Shown here: positions 47,601-62,600 of the stretch, piece by piece | How positions within the stretch are numbered: position 1 is the first letter of the stretch | How the letters are laid out: each line of letters begins with the position of its first letter | From: Gordionus sp. m RMFG-2023 | Taxonomy: Eukaryota; Nematomorpha; Gordioida; Chordodea; Parachordodidae | Direction of reading: 5' to 3' | DNA: 64,000 nt | Assembly: GCF_954871325.1 (NCBI RefSeq) | Contig: NC_088775.1 | Location: 18,019,561-18,083,560, forward strand | The notes under the pieces: generated by a model | Database searches by the model: none | Told to the model about the DNA's origin: nothing | Seen by the model: only the letters and a program-made list of their open reading frames with translations | Program-made: the position numbers and the translations under genes

Positions 47601-50600
47601 AAGGAGAAAAATACATAGAATTATAATGGCTAAAAATTCGGGCAAAAGCACACAGAACAAAAATAATGCTGTTAAACGGCTCGATTTTTTAAAATGGCTA
47701 ACCTAATATTTTAGGCAAACAATATTACACAAGCTTGGAGATTTTACTTATTGATGGCAGAATGAATTGTATGTCTATTAACGAAATCTCTAGGCTTGCA
47801 TACTATTGGCTAAAATATTGGGTTACCGTTTTTAAAAAATCGAGTCGTATAACAACACAACCCAAGGACAAGAAAACACAAGAATATCCCAATTTTAGAA
47901 AAAAATTTAAATGCTTAGAAAAAGAGTAATTTTAAAAATATCCTTCCTTGAGCTTTTTTTTTTTAAAATTTGGATATTTTTGTCTTTTTGTTCAGTATAT
48001 TTTTGTCGGGGATTCAAAGCAAAATCATATGATATTAATTATATTGTTTGCTAAATTATTTAAGCATATACTTCGGAAATTTAAAAAAAATTTACCTTCA
48101 CGTTTCCTTAAACCGAACCGTTATAATTTTCTGAACTGTAACGAACCATTAAAAAGAAAATATAAAAACAGCGAACCGAACTGTTACAAATTTTTAAAAG
48201 CGCTTATAACGGTTCAGTTTAAACCAATTCATAACGGTTTTTAAAAATATTTTAAATTATTAATATAAATTTGAAATTTTAATCTGGGGACAATTTAAAT
48301 TCGTGATTTCTTTTCAAATTAAAATTTTTTTACAATTAAATCGCCATTATTTTTATATCAATCATTACCAAGTTTATTTATACTTAATATACTCAATTGC
48401 AAATTACTAGTTAATAAATAATTTTCATGATTAAATTAAATAAGGAATTGTAAAAGTATAAATTAAAAAAATTTTCTCTAAGATTAATATTTTCTTAAAA
48501 ATTAAATTTATAAAAAGCGGAATGGACCGAAAAAAATCGTTATAAATTCTGAACCGAACTAACCGTGGATGTCTTAAAAAAAACCGAAATGGAACAAAAG
48601 CTTTATAGAATTTCTAACCAAAACCTAAACGAACCGAACCGCCATATATAACGGTTCGAAGCCCTGATTAAAGGTGCCACCTTAAGATTTTTTTCAAAAA
48701 AATCTTCATAATGCATTTGCACTTCCGCACTGCCATATTTTATTCTAAAACGCTTTTAAAGAATGAGTTAAAGATTTATTCTCAAATTTATTATCACTAA
48801 TCTTTTGCTCTCATTTGGCATCTGAAATGGATTTTTTTTTCTCACTTGAGAGGAGTGGGATGAGGCTATCGATAGTGTTCATTTTTCTTATTTTTGAGTT
48901 TCTTATATATTATTTAGCAAATTAGTTGGTTTTTTTAAATAAAAAAGGAAATATTTTATTATGTAATTTAAGGGAGGACAAAATGAAAATGGCCTTCCAA
49001 TAAATACTCAATGTGATACTGTACAAGTTTACGATACAAACATTTTGGTGATTTCTGAGCAACAACCTCTAATCATGACTCCAAGTCATTCGATAAGCAA
49101 CGTGAATACCATTATTGGAACAAAATTTCCGACCTTGAAGTGCGAACAAGTGATGACTGGTAAAGAAAGCGCTACAGAGATACCATATAAATTCACTCTT
49201 AAAGAAATAGCTGCTATTCATAAACTTCATAACGACAGTTTGTTCAATAATTTTATTTTTAAGTGTAAAATAATATAATATACTAACTCAATATTGGGAA
49301 AAGTATAACTATCAATTATCCAATACAGAATTTAGAATATTTATGTTTAAGTCCGGCATTGATACTTCTCAAAACCGGTCCTAGACGTTCAAATTTTTTC
49401 GAAAGCTCAGGCATGATCCGAACTACGTTCTTATATTAAGAAATTGGTAAGTCGTCTGACTTGGATTTTAGGTCTCTTTTATCGAGATTCTTTAATTGAT
49501 AGAAACTTTTTCTTGAAATATAAGGTCAGGCAGACTAGATTATTATTATGACATAGAGAAGATCAAACGAAGTATAACGTTTATGGGACGCGTCCCATTT
49601 TTTTAGAAAAAAACAACCGGATATCCGTCTAATTTTTTATAACAAATTAACGTGTTAAAATTGGTATTTTTTCTGAAGTCTTCAGTTGTCTCCATTAAAT
49701 TTATTATAGAAAATATATATTATATTCAAATTTTGTTTATCTTACTTCATTAGTTTTAAATATGTAAGCGTTTTATGAAGAACATGAGTAAATTATACGT
49801 TATGCCACATCAGAGTAGCATGTTTTCAACCTTATTTATTGAATATATGGGGGAAAATGACGATATTACTTTTTTTTGCCACTTGAATTATTTTTAAAAA
49901 ATAAAAATTTTCAACAATAGTTAAATACGCAAAACATCTTTTGAAAATAAAAAGTATGTAATATATTCATCCGTTAAATGTTAGGAACTGAAATCACGAC
50001 AATTTACCATTAAAAAAACTATATGAAAAATCAACGCATAATTATATAGAACTAAATTTTATTGATTCTTATTTGATTATTTTATTTTTATTAATTTTTT
50101 TTTTTGTTTCAATAAACAATTTTACGAATTCTTTATATAAAATTCTTTCCCAGGCTGGAGTAATTCATAACTAAAATTGATGTTTTATAAATCATTAAAT
50201 AAATGATTGGAAAAAAATTTAATGTTATGTGGAGTTTTTTTTATGTAAACAATATTTCTTTATATTAATAAATTGTCTTGGTTTCAGTAGTTTGTATGGG
50301 TAAAAAGTTAAAGTATTAGTCATTCATCTCTGAAAAAACTAGTGTCTACACTGTTTAAGGCCTCGGTTGAACGATGCGACACGCATTATTGGGTATTTTT
50401 CAAAAGCAAGCAAATAATATGTAAAATTTATAACAACTACGATGCGATGAAATAAATTACATCGCTATGGATTATTAAGATTTACCTTTGATTTATTTAC
50501 TTTTTAGAAATACCTAACAATGGGGGCCGCATCGCTCGAGCAACTCGCGCTTACTATAAACAAGGCCTAAGGCTCCATTTGTATGTATAATAAGTTCAAT

Positions 50601-53600
50601 GCTAGTTAAGCGATGCAATTTATCGCTAAATGATAGCGTCGCTCTATCATTTATCATTATTTAAATGAGGTTTAACTCTTTTTAAAAGTTTTCAGGATCT
50701 TGAACTTAAAATATCTAAGTTCTTAGAATATGAAAAGAGTATTTTATTATTTTTCTCCAATGGCATGTTCAGTATTTCATTTTAAGCGCTGAGCTATAGC
50801 ATATTTGTGGACAAATTCTGTCCAATATATAACGTCCCTGAGACGTGTCTCGTCTCGGATATACTATCTTTGGGACGCACCCTATTTTTTTTCTACGTAA
50901 CATAATAAATTTTTCATATAAAATCTGTGATTACGCCTTTACATGATTTTAGTCTATTAAATTTTATTACTTTTTAGACGATGAAATTAATGCATTGGAT
51001 ACCAATAATCACCTGTATATTGATAATGAAGATAACAATACGAATATGGTAATAGCTAAACGCGACGCCATCTTGGATGTGGTCGATTTTGAAAGTGTTG
51101 GGAAAAAAATAGATAATCCGCCAGTGATCGAATCAAAGTCCCCACCATATAAAGAGAATAGTAGATTGACGTTTTTGGACACTTTTAGAGGGTAAGAATT
51201 TTTTTGAAAAATATGTGTTTAAATTACTAACGGGAACCTATTTTTAAGTGAAATAATATAAACCTAGAATTTTTATATATTTTGTATATTTTTTTATCCA
51301 TATAAAATTAATATCTGACCATAAATAAAGAATATCAGTATTAAATACAAAATTGATTAATATTTTTTGATCAGTTAAGAAAATAATTTGATAAGTAAAA
51401 AAAATAATTTATCAGTAAAAATAAAATTTGTTCAGTAAAAAAAAAATTCACGTTTCTTTATAACTAATAATGAAATTGACTTGTGACGACAGAAGTCATT
51501 GAATGTCCTAAGAACAATGCTTTTTTTAAAAAACTTCTCACACCGATTTATGCGCATTTCTTAGAGTATTAGGCATCTTTCCCCATCACGGAACATGAAA
51601 TTTAAACTTATTAGATGAGGTTCGGGCAGTAAAATTAAAAGGTTAGATATGGGTTAGGTTATGGTCTAACTAAACTATGAATACTCAGGGGTAATTCCAT
51701 GACAAATCGACCGATTCCGACAACCATCTCAAAAATGAATGAAATTTGGCATGTTAGGTATTTATGTTGTTAATGTTAATAAAATCAATTTTAGAGCGCT
51801 AGCTCAACCAGATCCAAAGATATGAACCTTCATGAATTAAATCTTGTTTTTTAAAAAAAAATACTTAAGATAGAGTTACAATTAGAGGTGGACGCGGGCC
51901 TAATTTTTTATTCACGGCCCGCCCGCTCAAGGTGGCAATAAAAAAATTCACGCTTACCACTAAATAATTTTCGACCTGCTCGCTCACCAAAGGCGATATT
52001 TTGCACGCTCGTCACGCCCGAAATTCACGGTGTTTTAAATTTTTCAAAATTATTGCTATAATTTTACACTTTTTTGAATTTATTCTATTTATTTCTCTAA
52101 TTTCATAATCCATATTAATAACAAAAAATAAATACAATCTATAATTTGAATTTTTTATTTAGAAAAAGAAGAATGTTTATCTTTTTTTTATTTCAATTGT
52201 ATACGCCTTTCCTCTAATAAGAGATTAGCTACAGAAATAATCTTTCACTAGAAGCCAAACTTGCCGGGGCTAACAAAATTTTACTCGCTAATTTTCTCAA
52301 AAAAGGAAATCCTGCTTCCAAAACTTCAAAAGATAGGAACTAAATAGTTCTAATCCATTTTTGAGGGATCTCTTCATTTCTTAGTTTTATTGTCTTGTTA
52401 TTTGTTTTATGAGCGATGAATCTTTTAAGTTCATCCTCACAGCTTTCACTGGTAGATGTTAGTGCTTCATCTGAATCATCTAGAAATTCTCTAAATTTTT
52501 CATTTAGAATATACGGTCTTTTATGAGTGTAGTGTAAGATGAATTAGGAAAGTTATAAATGATAGTTGGCATTGATCATTTAGAATATACGGTTTTTTAT
52601 CAATGAAAAGAATGATAAACATAGGATGGAAAATCCTAGGAAAGTTATAAATGATAGTTGGCATTGACTTATGCATATCATCTAATTTTATATCATTATT
52701 TTTAAGGTTGTTTTATATATATAATCCTTTTCTTCTTTTATTAAACTTAAGACTTTTGAAATTCGGATCTAGAATTAAGCCTATCTTATGTAATGGCTGG
52801 ATAATAAATCTTTCTTTAAAAGAAATCTTGTTTTGTTTTTTAAGGTTTTGATTATTATTGCATCACTTTCAGAAGGTTAACAAAATTTTTTTTATTTTTG
52901 TTTCCATAGATAAATTTAATTGAGCATTCTTTAAATATTGATAAAAATTTATCTAACTCGCATATGTTGTTGATATCAATTGGGGCTAATTTTAATTCTT
53001 GCTTGCTAAACAAGTATACCATTTCAGAATATGATTTTAAGAAACACTGTATCATGATATATACAGAGTTATCTCTTTATTAAATATTGTTTAAGGGTGT
53101 GTCTTAGCATTCTATTAGCTGTAGATTGTTTGAAATATTATACTCTTTTTTTTACACCATTTATATTTAAGACTATTTCTTTGAACAATTGTCAAAAATT
53201 CCAAAATTATTGCTGATCCAAGATTAGTGATATAATATCTCTTTTACCACATTATGTTAAATATTATATATAACTGTACTAAAATTAATATATATTGCAA
53301 GATAAAGAAATAATAATGACAGTTGCATAATAAAAATGAGATAACTATAAGTACCTAGGAGATTAATTACATATCAGAGATAAATTTTATTTCTTACCAA
53401 ATATTCACAATCATAATTATAACAAAAGTTTCAAGAAACGTATTTGCAAAAAGGAGAATAGATATATGCAAAAAACATATATAAGATCAATAAAGAATTA
53501 AGAGACCTGTAGAGGTCAAAATCTTAGGTCCAGAAAGGAATTTTTCAAGCCAAAATCGGCCCGGATTTTTAGAGTTATATATTATTTTTCGGGCTGGGCC

Positions 53601-56600
53601 TATGAGTCTCTTGTAGTAATTGTTGATTTAGTAATATAATATAAATTTGATTCTATATTTCATTATTGAGTAAATAAATATCAAATTATCACCCCCCCCC
53701 TAAGGACGAGGGGGGGGTTCTAAAAATTTTTGCTCTCCTGAAAATTTTACTGTAGGATGACTGCATCCTACCTCTACTCTGAGAATTTCTGACGATCATT
53801 TGTCTCCCCCCCCCACTATGTTGGAAGCCATTGAATTACAGTTAATAGTAAGTAATGTTTGTAAAAAAGAATGATTTAATACCATTGAAAAGAATGTGTT
53901 GATAGATCTAAAATAAACTATTTTAAATATATAAAATAAATATCTTTTAAGACGAAATTGGATCTTTAATTATTGTTAAATATAGAAAGCTTGTAAAGAA
54001 TAAATTTATAATAATAAAAGTCAACGTATAAAAAAATTTAATTTTATGATATATCGATGGAAGATATGTTTTATCAATAAATGCTATTTAAATTTTTTAA
54101 TAAAATATTGTTTTAAATTATTTTTATAATGGTTTTATTCATTAAAATATTCAACGACTTCTATAAATATACACCAATTTTTTTTACAAATTTGTTTCAA
54201 ACTTTCCCTTTTGCATGTAATATAAATTAGTAATTATATTTCAGTTAATCTATAAGTATTTGATCTGTTCAAATACTCTAAGAAATCGCAAGGAAAAAAA
54301 TTAAAAATATAGACAAGAATTAGGCATTTTACAATGTGATGTTGATCAAAATATATTGATATCATAAATTTCAGAAGTAAAAGCTGCATGTTTAATAGCA
54401 AATTATGTGTAAAAAATTAGCTTCCTTAAGAAACAATTAAATCAGGCCTTAAGTTAGTGGAATGGGCTTTGCCACCATGCCCCTTAAGAGATGGCATTTT
54501 ACTAACAATTACTAGTTCTACTTCTTCTTCAGAAAGAAAAATTGATCGATTTGGGTAATCTTACTAAAACAGAAATTGATTGAAGATCTCAACAACAGGG
54601 TCAAAAAATATTAAAGAAAATTATAATATTGAATATGAATCAGAATAAGACTGATACGGAGAGCGAAACATTAGTTATTCAATGACAATGAATTTAAAAA
54701 AATATTATAAAATTAATAATATTGATTCATTTTACTATTATATGTAAGGACCGGCCAAATACAAACCCTGGTTTTTATAAATTATATCTTTAGATATTGA
54801 ATTGGGAGATTTTAAGTGGTTTCTCAAAATTCCCTTCGAAATTGGAACGCTCATGTTTATATCCATCTCTGTCTTCATTTTTGACATCACGTATCTTTTA
54901 CCACCCCTAAGATAATCTTTTAAATTCGGCCTTGAATGCTTGGAAATCTTTGGCTTTGCCAGAAGCCACAGACTTAACACGCCAATCAATTTTTGAGCCG
55001 TTGATTAAAAATTTTCTTAAAATACTCTCATCGAATTTCCCGCTTCAATTCATATTTAACTATCATAAAATACCCATTGTACTAGTGTTTATGAATAGTA
55101 GGGAGCATTACCAACTCGTATAGGTCTTTTTATCAGATGAACAATTAGGAGTTGTCATATTAAATTGGATGTGGCATCGTTCCATCTCATGAGTTATCAT
55201 ATTAAATTGGATGTGACATCGTTCCATCTCATTCAAATGTAAAAAGTTGGTTGATTCCAAGTGACATCGTCTTAATTGTATATATAGTAAAGGCCGATAT
55301 GCAAGGTATGCGGCTATTAATTCAATATAGCCATAATCTTACGAAGATCCGAATACCAAACATCCTGGAGCCTGCTAATTTATCATCAGTTGATGGCCTG
55401 AGCCCAGATGGTTTAACTTTAGTAACTTAGTCCTTTAGCTAAATCCTTGATTTGAGTTCACAATCACATACATTTCTTCTTTTCCAGAAAATATTAATTT
55501 AAATTAGGATAATACTGCCGAGACAAAATTATAAATAAATTCTCTAAATTTATTAATTAGGCTTTTATACCAATCCTTATCTCTTCCCTTGGACATGTGT
55601 CATGTGAAACTAAGTTTTTAAAAAAAAATATAGGCGGATAATTAGAGCCATTCGTTTTAAAAGAAATAAATTATTTAAAGAAATCCCGGAAACGATATCC
55701 AAAATTCCCTAGTATTCAAAATAATTTCTAACATTTTTATTAATTCGAAAAATGTTTCCCTTCCCTCGAGGCATATTTTTTCGGTCAATTTTTTTGCATT
55801 CTTAATGAGATTGTAATAGAATAGTTGCCCTAAAAAACAAATTAACTTTGCATCACAAAAATTGGCTTTTTTCCTATTAAATATTTATTTATTGGAACCA
55901 ATACGATTCACTTGTGCCGGGAAAAAGAATTCTCGGTCTGGGCAGGTTTTTTTGATTTTTTTTTTGCAAACTTAGGATGGGAATTTTACATTAGTTGACA
56001 ATTATTCAAATAATTAATTATAATCTTTCATTCCACTAAAAAAAACGCAAAAATTAGGTTTTCCATAGTGATGATGATATTTAGCAATTACGGTGGGGGA
56101 AAATACTGGTATTTCAATCACGCGCCTTGGAATGGATTTACTATCACTGATCTCGTATTTCCTTTGTAAATATTTGATATTTCATATATTCTTATAGGGC
56201 ATACGTCCAAACCCCACAAAATAATATGTTTTATATATCTTTACCTGTTAATTGGGCGGATGATGGTAAAATGCCTAAACCTTTTATATTCTTATTTTAA
56301 TCAATTCGTGCTTTATATCTTTACTAGATAAACTAGAGAAGTAAAGAAACATGATTCAACGTTACAGTTTTTTTCAGAAAGATACTTAGGGTTTCTGGAA
56401 CCGATTCCGAAGGATTCGAGATTCGGCAGAAAATTTAATATTGCATCTTATATTTTCTAGTATCAATTGAAACCAGTGACCTAATTATATAATTTACTTT
56501 GATATCTATTGCGCATTTAAACTATAACACAATATTTATGATTTTATGTAAAGTTTTGTGTTTGCTATGGGTTTTTCCTTTGTGATATCGCTGAGAAAGA

Positions 56601-59600
56601 AGTTCAGCGCAAACTTCATATTGAACAAATGGAAAATTGTAAGGCAAGTGATTATACGGTCTTTGTTGCTTTTCTTTCTTGGATTCATAGTGAGCAATAT
56701 AAAAGGTTTATTTTATTTATTTTACTCAAATTATTAAATTACATGAAAGTTTATTATGCAATCTCATCATTTTATAAACCATAAATCATTAACCACTATT
56801 TTGGTATAGTTCCCATCTTGCAAGATGACCCAATCATGAACCGAGCCGCTTTTGAATAGTCTGCAGTTTTAAAATATTTTATAAAAATGTATAACATTTG
56901 AAATATAATTTTAACGTTTAGCGGAAAATTTATTAGAATTTAGAATAATGGGCGTTCTCCAAAGGCTAGCATTCGTGTATCTCCTTCTGTCATCTATCCT
57001 ATTGCTTCCTTTATTCCCTAAGGTTAATTCTTATATAAGCTCAATTAATATATAATATACAGAGTTGATAAAATATAATTTTTGAATCAGGAGCAGACTG
57101 GCGTGGTTTTGGCTTCTTAGCTAAATTACTTTATCGACCAACCCTATACCCATCATCTTGCTGGCCTTCGTCTCTCATTTGCACCGGGTAGAAACCTTTT
57201 TAAAGGCTTTTTTATATTTTTGGTTTGACGAAAACATGTCCAAAACGATGGATTAAAAATTATATTACATATTATAGCTATTATAATTTTTTATCCATAA
57301 AGAGAAAAAAACAGAGCATGACTTGGTAGAGCTAATAATTTATTTTAGGAATTTTTCATATAAAATAAAATGTACCTGCACTTCGTCCAGAGCCAAATGC
57401 CAAAACAAAAAGTTTGGAAGAACTAAATTTAATACCAAATAGGCAAATTTAATCATGCACGAAAAAGTCATTCTCATTCTACTACTTTTAATAAATGAAT
57501 TTAGCCGTTTTGGTTGTCACTATTTCCTATAAGTTGTTGTATTTTTGAGATTTTTTAGATCACTTCACAATATAAAATCATACTTATGGTATATATAAAA
57601 TTCTAGACATTTTACAGAGGCCTGTGAAAGCCCGTTTTTTTTGAAATTTTTATTTCCTTTATTTCTCTAATTTTTATTTGGGTTTCCTTAATTGTGGTTT
57701 TTAAAGTGTAACCGAATTTATTTCCCCCAGGCTGTCAAAAATCCCATGGCCTATACACATAAAATAGTTAAAAATGATACATATTGCACAGAGAAATAGA
57801 CTTTATTGCACATATTAAATCACTCATATTACAAATATTTAATAAATTTATCATTTAGTTATAAATATGGACAATTAATAAGAATTTCTTCTAGTTCAAT
57901 TTGCTCCAACAATTCTCTTTCAACGGGCATCAATAAAAAAATTCCTCCAATATATATTGTCAAATACTCCCCCCCCCCTTTTCACAATTCACTTACATAA
58001 GTTGATAATGTCAAAATACATTGGCAAAAAAATGAGATTAATTAATATTTTTTTCATCAAAATGTCACTGAGGCAAATATTGTGTATTCATTATAGGCTC
58101 TTTATTCACCGAAAACCTTTTGGTCAGACTATTTTTAATTTGATCAATTATTGACTCGAGTTCATCTTTGCATTTGTCACTGTACGTCCTCCTTGTTCAA
58201 CTTAATCTATTTGGCATTTCATTATGCACTCATATATCTAATAGCTTTAAGTCGAAAATCTTTTAAATCTATAGCCATTTTTATAGATTTATTGTGGATA
58301 GATATGAGGGTTATAAATGATATGGAGAATTTGTCATTTTTAATGATTTCCCAAGCTGATTAAATATCTATAATTTTTCAGATAAAAGTGACCTCCCTCA
58401 TTCATTATATAAAATTTCCAAAAAATTGAGCTTAGCGATTTATATTTGCACAAATTTTTAATCAAGATTGAGTTTAACAATCAATTAATACTGTATTATT
58501 ATTAATAAAACATCCATGCCAAGCTGATTAAATTAATTATATTATACCTAAGGTTTTGCTTAATTCCAATGCAACAATATTTAATATTATTTACATAAAA
58601 TGTATAAATCAATTAAAACTTATTATCATTCAAACGGAAAATGGATTTTGTATAAATGAATAATATAGCCAAATGATAATCCTCGATGTTATGTATTGAT
58701 TAAAAGTATGGGGGGGGGCTATAAATAAAAAAAATAGCCATAGATATTATAATATATATCTAAATGCTAAAAAAATGAAATTTTAATAATATAAAACATG
58801 AATTAAAGAAAAAAAGCTATTTTTTATTTTTTAGGTCTCATTTTTCTTCTATCAACTATAAATATCGACATTTTTGCAGCCAGGTAGCCAAAATGCCCAC
58901 TTGGTCTTATGGTCAGTCCGCCACTGTTTTGAAATTTTTTTAACCTTTATAACCCCACCCTGGGCTTTATTATAGGGTAACGTAATAAAATAGTACCGAA
59001 TTTGCATATTAATTCTATTTTCCCTAAATAATTTACTATATTTTTGAAAAAATGATTCTTATATGATCATATATGATGGCGTACATATTTATAGTTTAAT
59101 GTTGAAAGTGGCAATCACGTGAGACATATTTTTCGCGTAACCATACATAATTTATATAAACGAAGTATTTATAAAAATGTGACATTTCATTTTTTAAAAA
59201 TGTTTTTTAGAACCGAATATTATTTCGTCATAAACTGTCGGACATATTGGAATTTTTATCAATGGCTTTATTATGTTCATTGCAACTTATTTATATATTC
59301 GGCAAAGCTCTGAATTGCCCTAGGTTTGACGAAATTTTTTTTTAAAAAATTATTTATTATTTATATAATCAGCTGTAAGTTAAGGTTTTATTTATTTTTT
59401 TCAAGTTTTATTTAAAAAAGAAACAATATATGCTTATGAAGACGGTGCAGCCCGAATTGACCCTTAGTAATTTTTGAAATGGGTTTTCGACCCAGCCGGA
59501 TGTACTATGATAAGTTCAATACAGTGATATTAACAAAATGGTATTTCTTTCACTATGAGTAATGCTCTCATTACCATTATTGACAAGAGTAATACACATG

Positions 59601-62600
59601 ATAAAAGTAATGTATATTAAAGGTCCTCAAGGCCTGGCTCGTTTCGGCCTCTTAAGATTTTTGCTCTGCTACCTCCCATTATTTAAATGTTTGCCCGGTT
59701 GTAAGAACCCTATAAATAAATTTCTAATTCGGCTCGAAAAATTTAACGAAAAGTCTGGCACAGTCTTTTAAAATTTTATAAAATCGAGGCCCGGCCCTTT
59801 AATATTAATATGCTAAAAAATGATGGAAAGATGTTACACTCGATTCCAAGCTCTAAAAACCATTATTTCATGAACTCAGAACAAAATTAAGATTAATTTT
59901 GCACATATACAGTTTACAAAAAATATTTAGCTACTAAAAAATATCGAATAAATTTTAAGTAATGGCGATAATTGGGTTTGGAATATGTTTTTTTATAACA
60001 AAGGTAAATTTTTTTTTTATTTACTAGAAAAGGTTCAATAGAAAATTAAAATTTGCTGAAATATTTATAGAACAAAATTAAATAAAATATATAATTTATT
60101 ATTTTAATTCAATTACAAAAAAAAATATATGAAATAAATCTAGCGCCAACCAAATCTAAACATCAACTAATTAATCCTGCTAATATGCTTTAATGCCCTA
60201 AGGCCTAAAACCAGGAATTTTTTTATTGGAAGAATAAAATATTTATTATTATTCTAAAAAAGATTAGGGTTAAAATTGAAGGCAACAATGATGCGGGTTA
60301 GAATTAATATTATACTAAAAAATGGATGTTATTACATATAATAAATATATTACCCTATAAAATCATGTGTCTAACCAAACCTTAAAAATTGATCTAAAAC
60401 TATATAATATAATATTTATTACCGAACCAAATTTTTTAAAGAAATTTAAAGCAGCTAACGGATCCTCTATAAACCTATATAATCCGAATTTGCATTTATT
60501 TTATAAGTATTAAATAATATTTCTTTTTATTGTGTCTTATCTTCTCTAGGCCGTTATTTTAAACTAATATGTATTTTAAAAAAATGAATCTATTATGTAA
60601 ATAATACACTTGTAGTATTATTTAGTATATCCCTAAAAACAATATATATCAATCTATATTGTTAAATAAGTATATATAATCATTTTATTGTCTGATCCTA
60701 GTGTATAATTTTCTATTCCATATTTCCAAATAGAGGTGGGCGCGGGCCGTGAAATCGGCGTGAGTGTGAATAAATTTTAAATTCCAAGGCGTGACGGGCC
60801 TTCCCAAAATTTTCCCCGGGCGTGATCGGGCGTGAACATAAATTTCCCGTGAATCACGGAAATTTAAATTTTTAAAATTGTTTTTTATAAATATAAATTT
60901 GCAATTTTTTAATTATATTATATATTTTCTTATTTAATTTAGTTATTTTTTAAAAAAAAATAATTTATGAAAACTAAAAATCTTCCGCATTATATAAACA
61001 ACATCCGGTATCATTTTGTTAGTTCAATTTTCTTTTTATGTTTAGGTGTTTTTTATCGCGAGACTTTATGCTAAATTTTGCTTAAACTTTTTACAGAAAA
61101 GTCAGTTATATTTTATTTGTAAAGATCTTCAATCTTTAAATGCAACAGAAAGTGAAGGATTTTAAAGCTAGGCAAGAGATAAATGTTGGTGTTACATATG
61201 GATAACAAAATATAAAAGTTGTGAACCGGAAAACTCTCATGAATACTATAGGTCCAAAAATATACCATAAAATAAAATTTAAGATTAAAAGCATGATCAA
61301 TAATAATTACTTGTCCATAATCACTGATATTTGACGGATGACTATAAAAATCTAAGTTTTTTAACCATTACAGGACATATTATCATTAAGGATTTTAAAT
61401 TAAAAACTTGGCCACAAGGGCAATGGATGAAAAAAAACGTCAAAATTAAAAGTGTAGTCAATTCAATTTTAGGAGAATATTCAGAAGTAGAAAATTATTT
61501 AAAATGTAGTTGTGAGTGATAACGGAGCAAATCTTATAAGTGCATTCAAAGATGACGAAACGCTAGCATGTATATGCCATATACTAAATAATATTATGCA
61601 TTATATTTTTGACAATTGTTTAACTGAAATAGCCTTAAATATAAATGGTGTAAAAAAATAGTACAATATTTCAATCAATCTACAGCTAATATCAAACTAA
61701 GCCACATCCTTAAGATGTAAAAGCGAGAATAACGAGATGGAACTCTAAATATATCATGATACACAGAGTTTCTTAAAATCATATTCTGAAATACAGGTGT
61801 ACTTGTTTAGCAAGCAAAAATTAAATAAATTTGCCACAATTGATATTAGTATCATACGCGAGTTAGATAAATTTTTATCAATATTTAAAGAATGCTCGGA
61901 TAATCTGAGAGCAGATTCTCCTCCCACAATAAATGAAGTTTTTCTATGGAAACAAAAATTAATAAAATTTTGTTAACCTTCTAAACGTGATACAATAATA
62001 ATCAAAACCTTAAAATACAGAACAAGATTTCTTTTAAAAGATTATTATGCAGCCACTACATAAGGTAGGCTTAATTCTAGATTCGAATTTCAAAAGACTT
62101 AAGTTTTTAATAAAAGAAGAAAATGATATATATATAACAATCATAAAAATGCTAAATGATATAAAAATAGATGATATGCATAAGTCGATGCCAATTATCA
62201 TTTATAACTTTCCTAACTTATCCTAAACTCATACAAAACCGTATATTCTAAATGGTCAATATCACTTTCCAAATTCATCCTACACTCATAAAAGACCGTA
62301 TATTCTAAAAAAAGAGAATTTCTAGATGATTCTGATGAAGCATCAACATCACCTATGAAAGCTGTGAGGATGAACTTAAAAGATTCATATAAGATAAATA
62401 ACGACAATATTTTGAAGTTTTGGAAGCAGGAATATTCATTTCCTTTTTTGATAAAATTATCGAGTAAAATTTTGTCAGCTGCAAGTTCGGCTTCTAGTGA
62501 AAAGTTATTTTCTGTAGCCAATCTCTTATTAGAGACGCATACACAATTGAAATAAAAAAAGATGGACATTCTTCTTTTACTAAATAAATTTCGATTTATA

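Noticed and set aside
54738-55123. Overlapping frames on both strands as a gene
   Set aside because: No domain, no splice structure, and each is short; chance open frames are common in such DNA.
56199-56300. HGSNAT exon after a ~33-bp intron following exon 6
   Set aside because: The translation does not resemble the FVFxMG region; the segment at 56554 matches it precisely and in phase.
57440-57540. Hydrophobic HGSNAT exon candidate ([14 protein letters not shown])
   Set aside because: Starts in the right phase but has no donor giving the required phase 2 and lacks the NCP/GCP end seen at 59211-59323.
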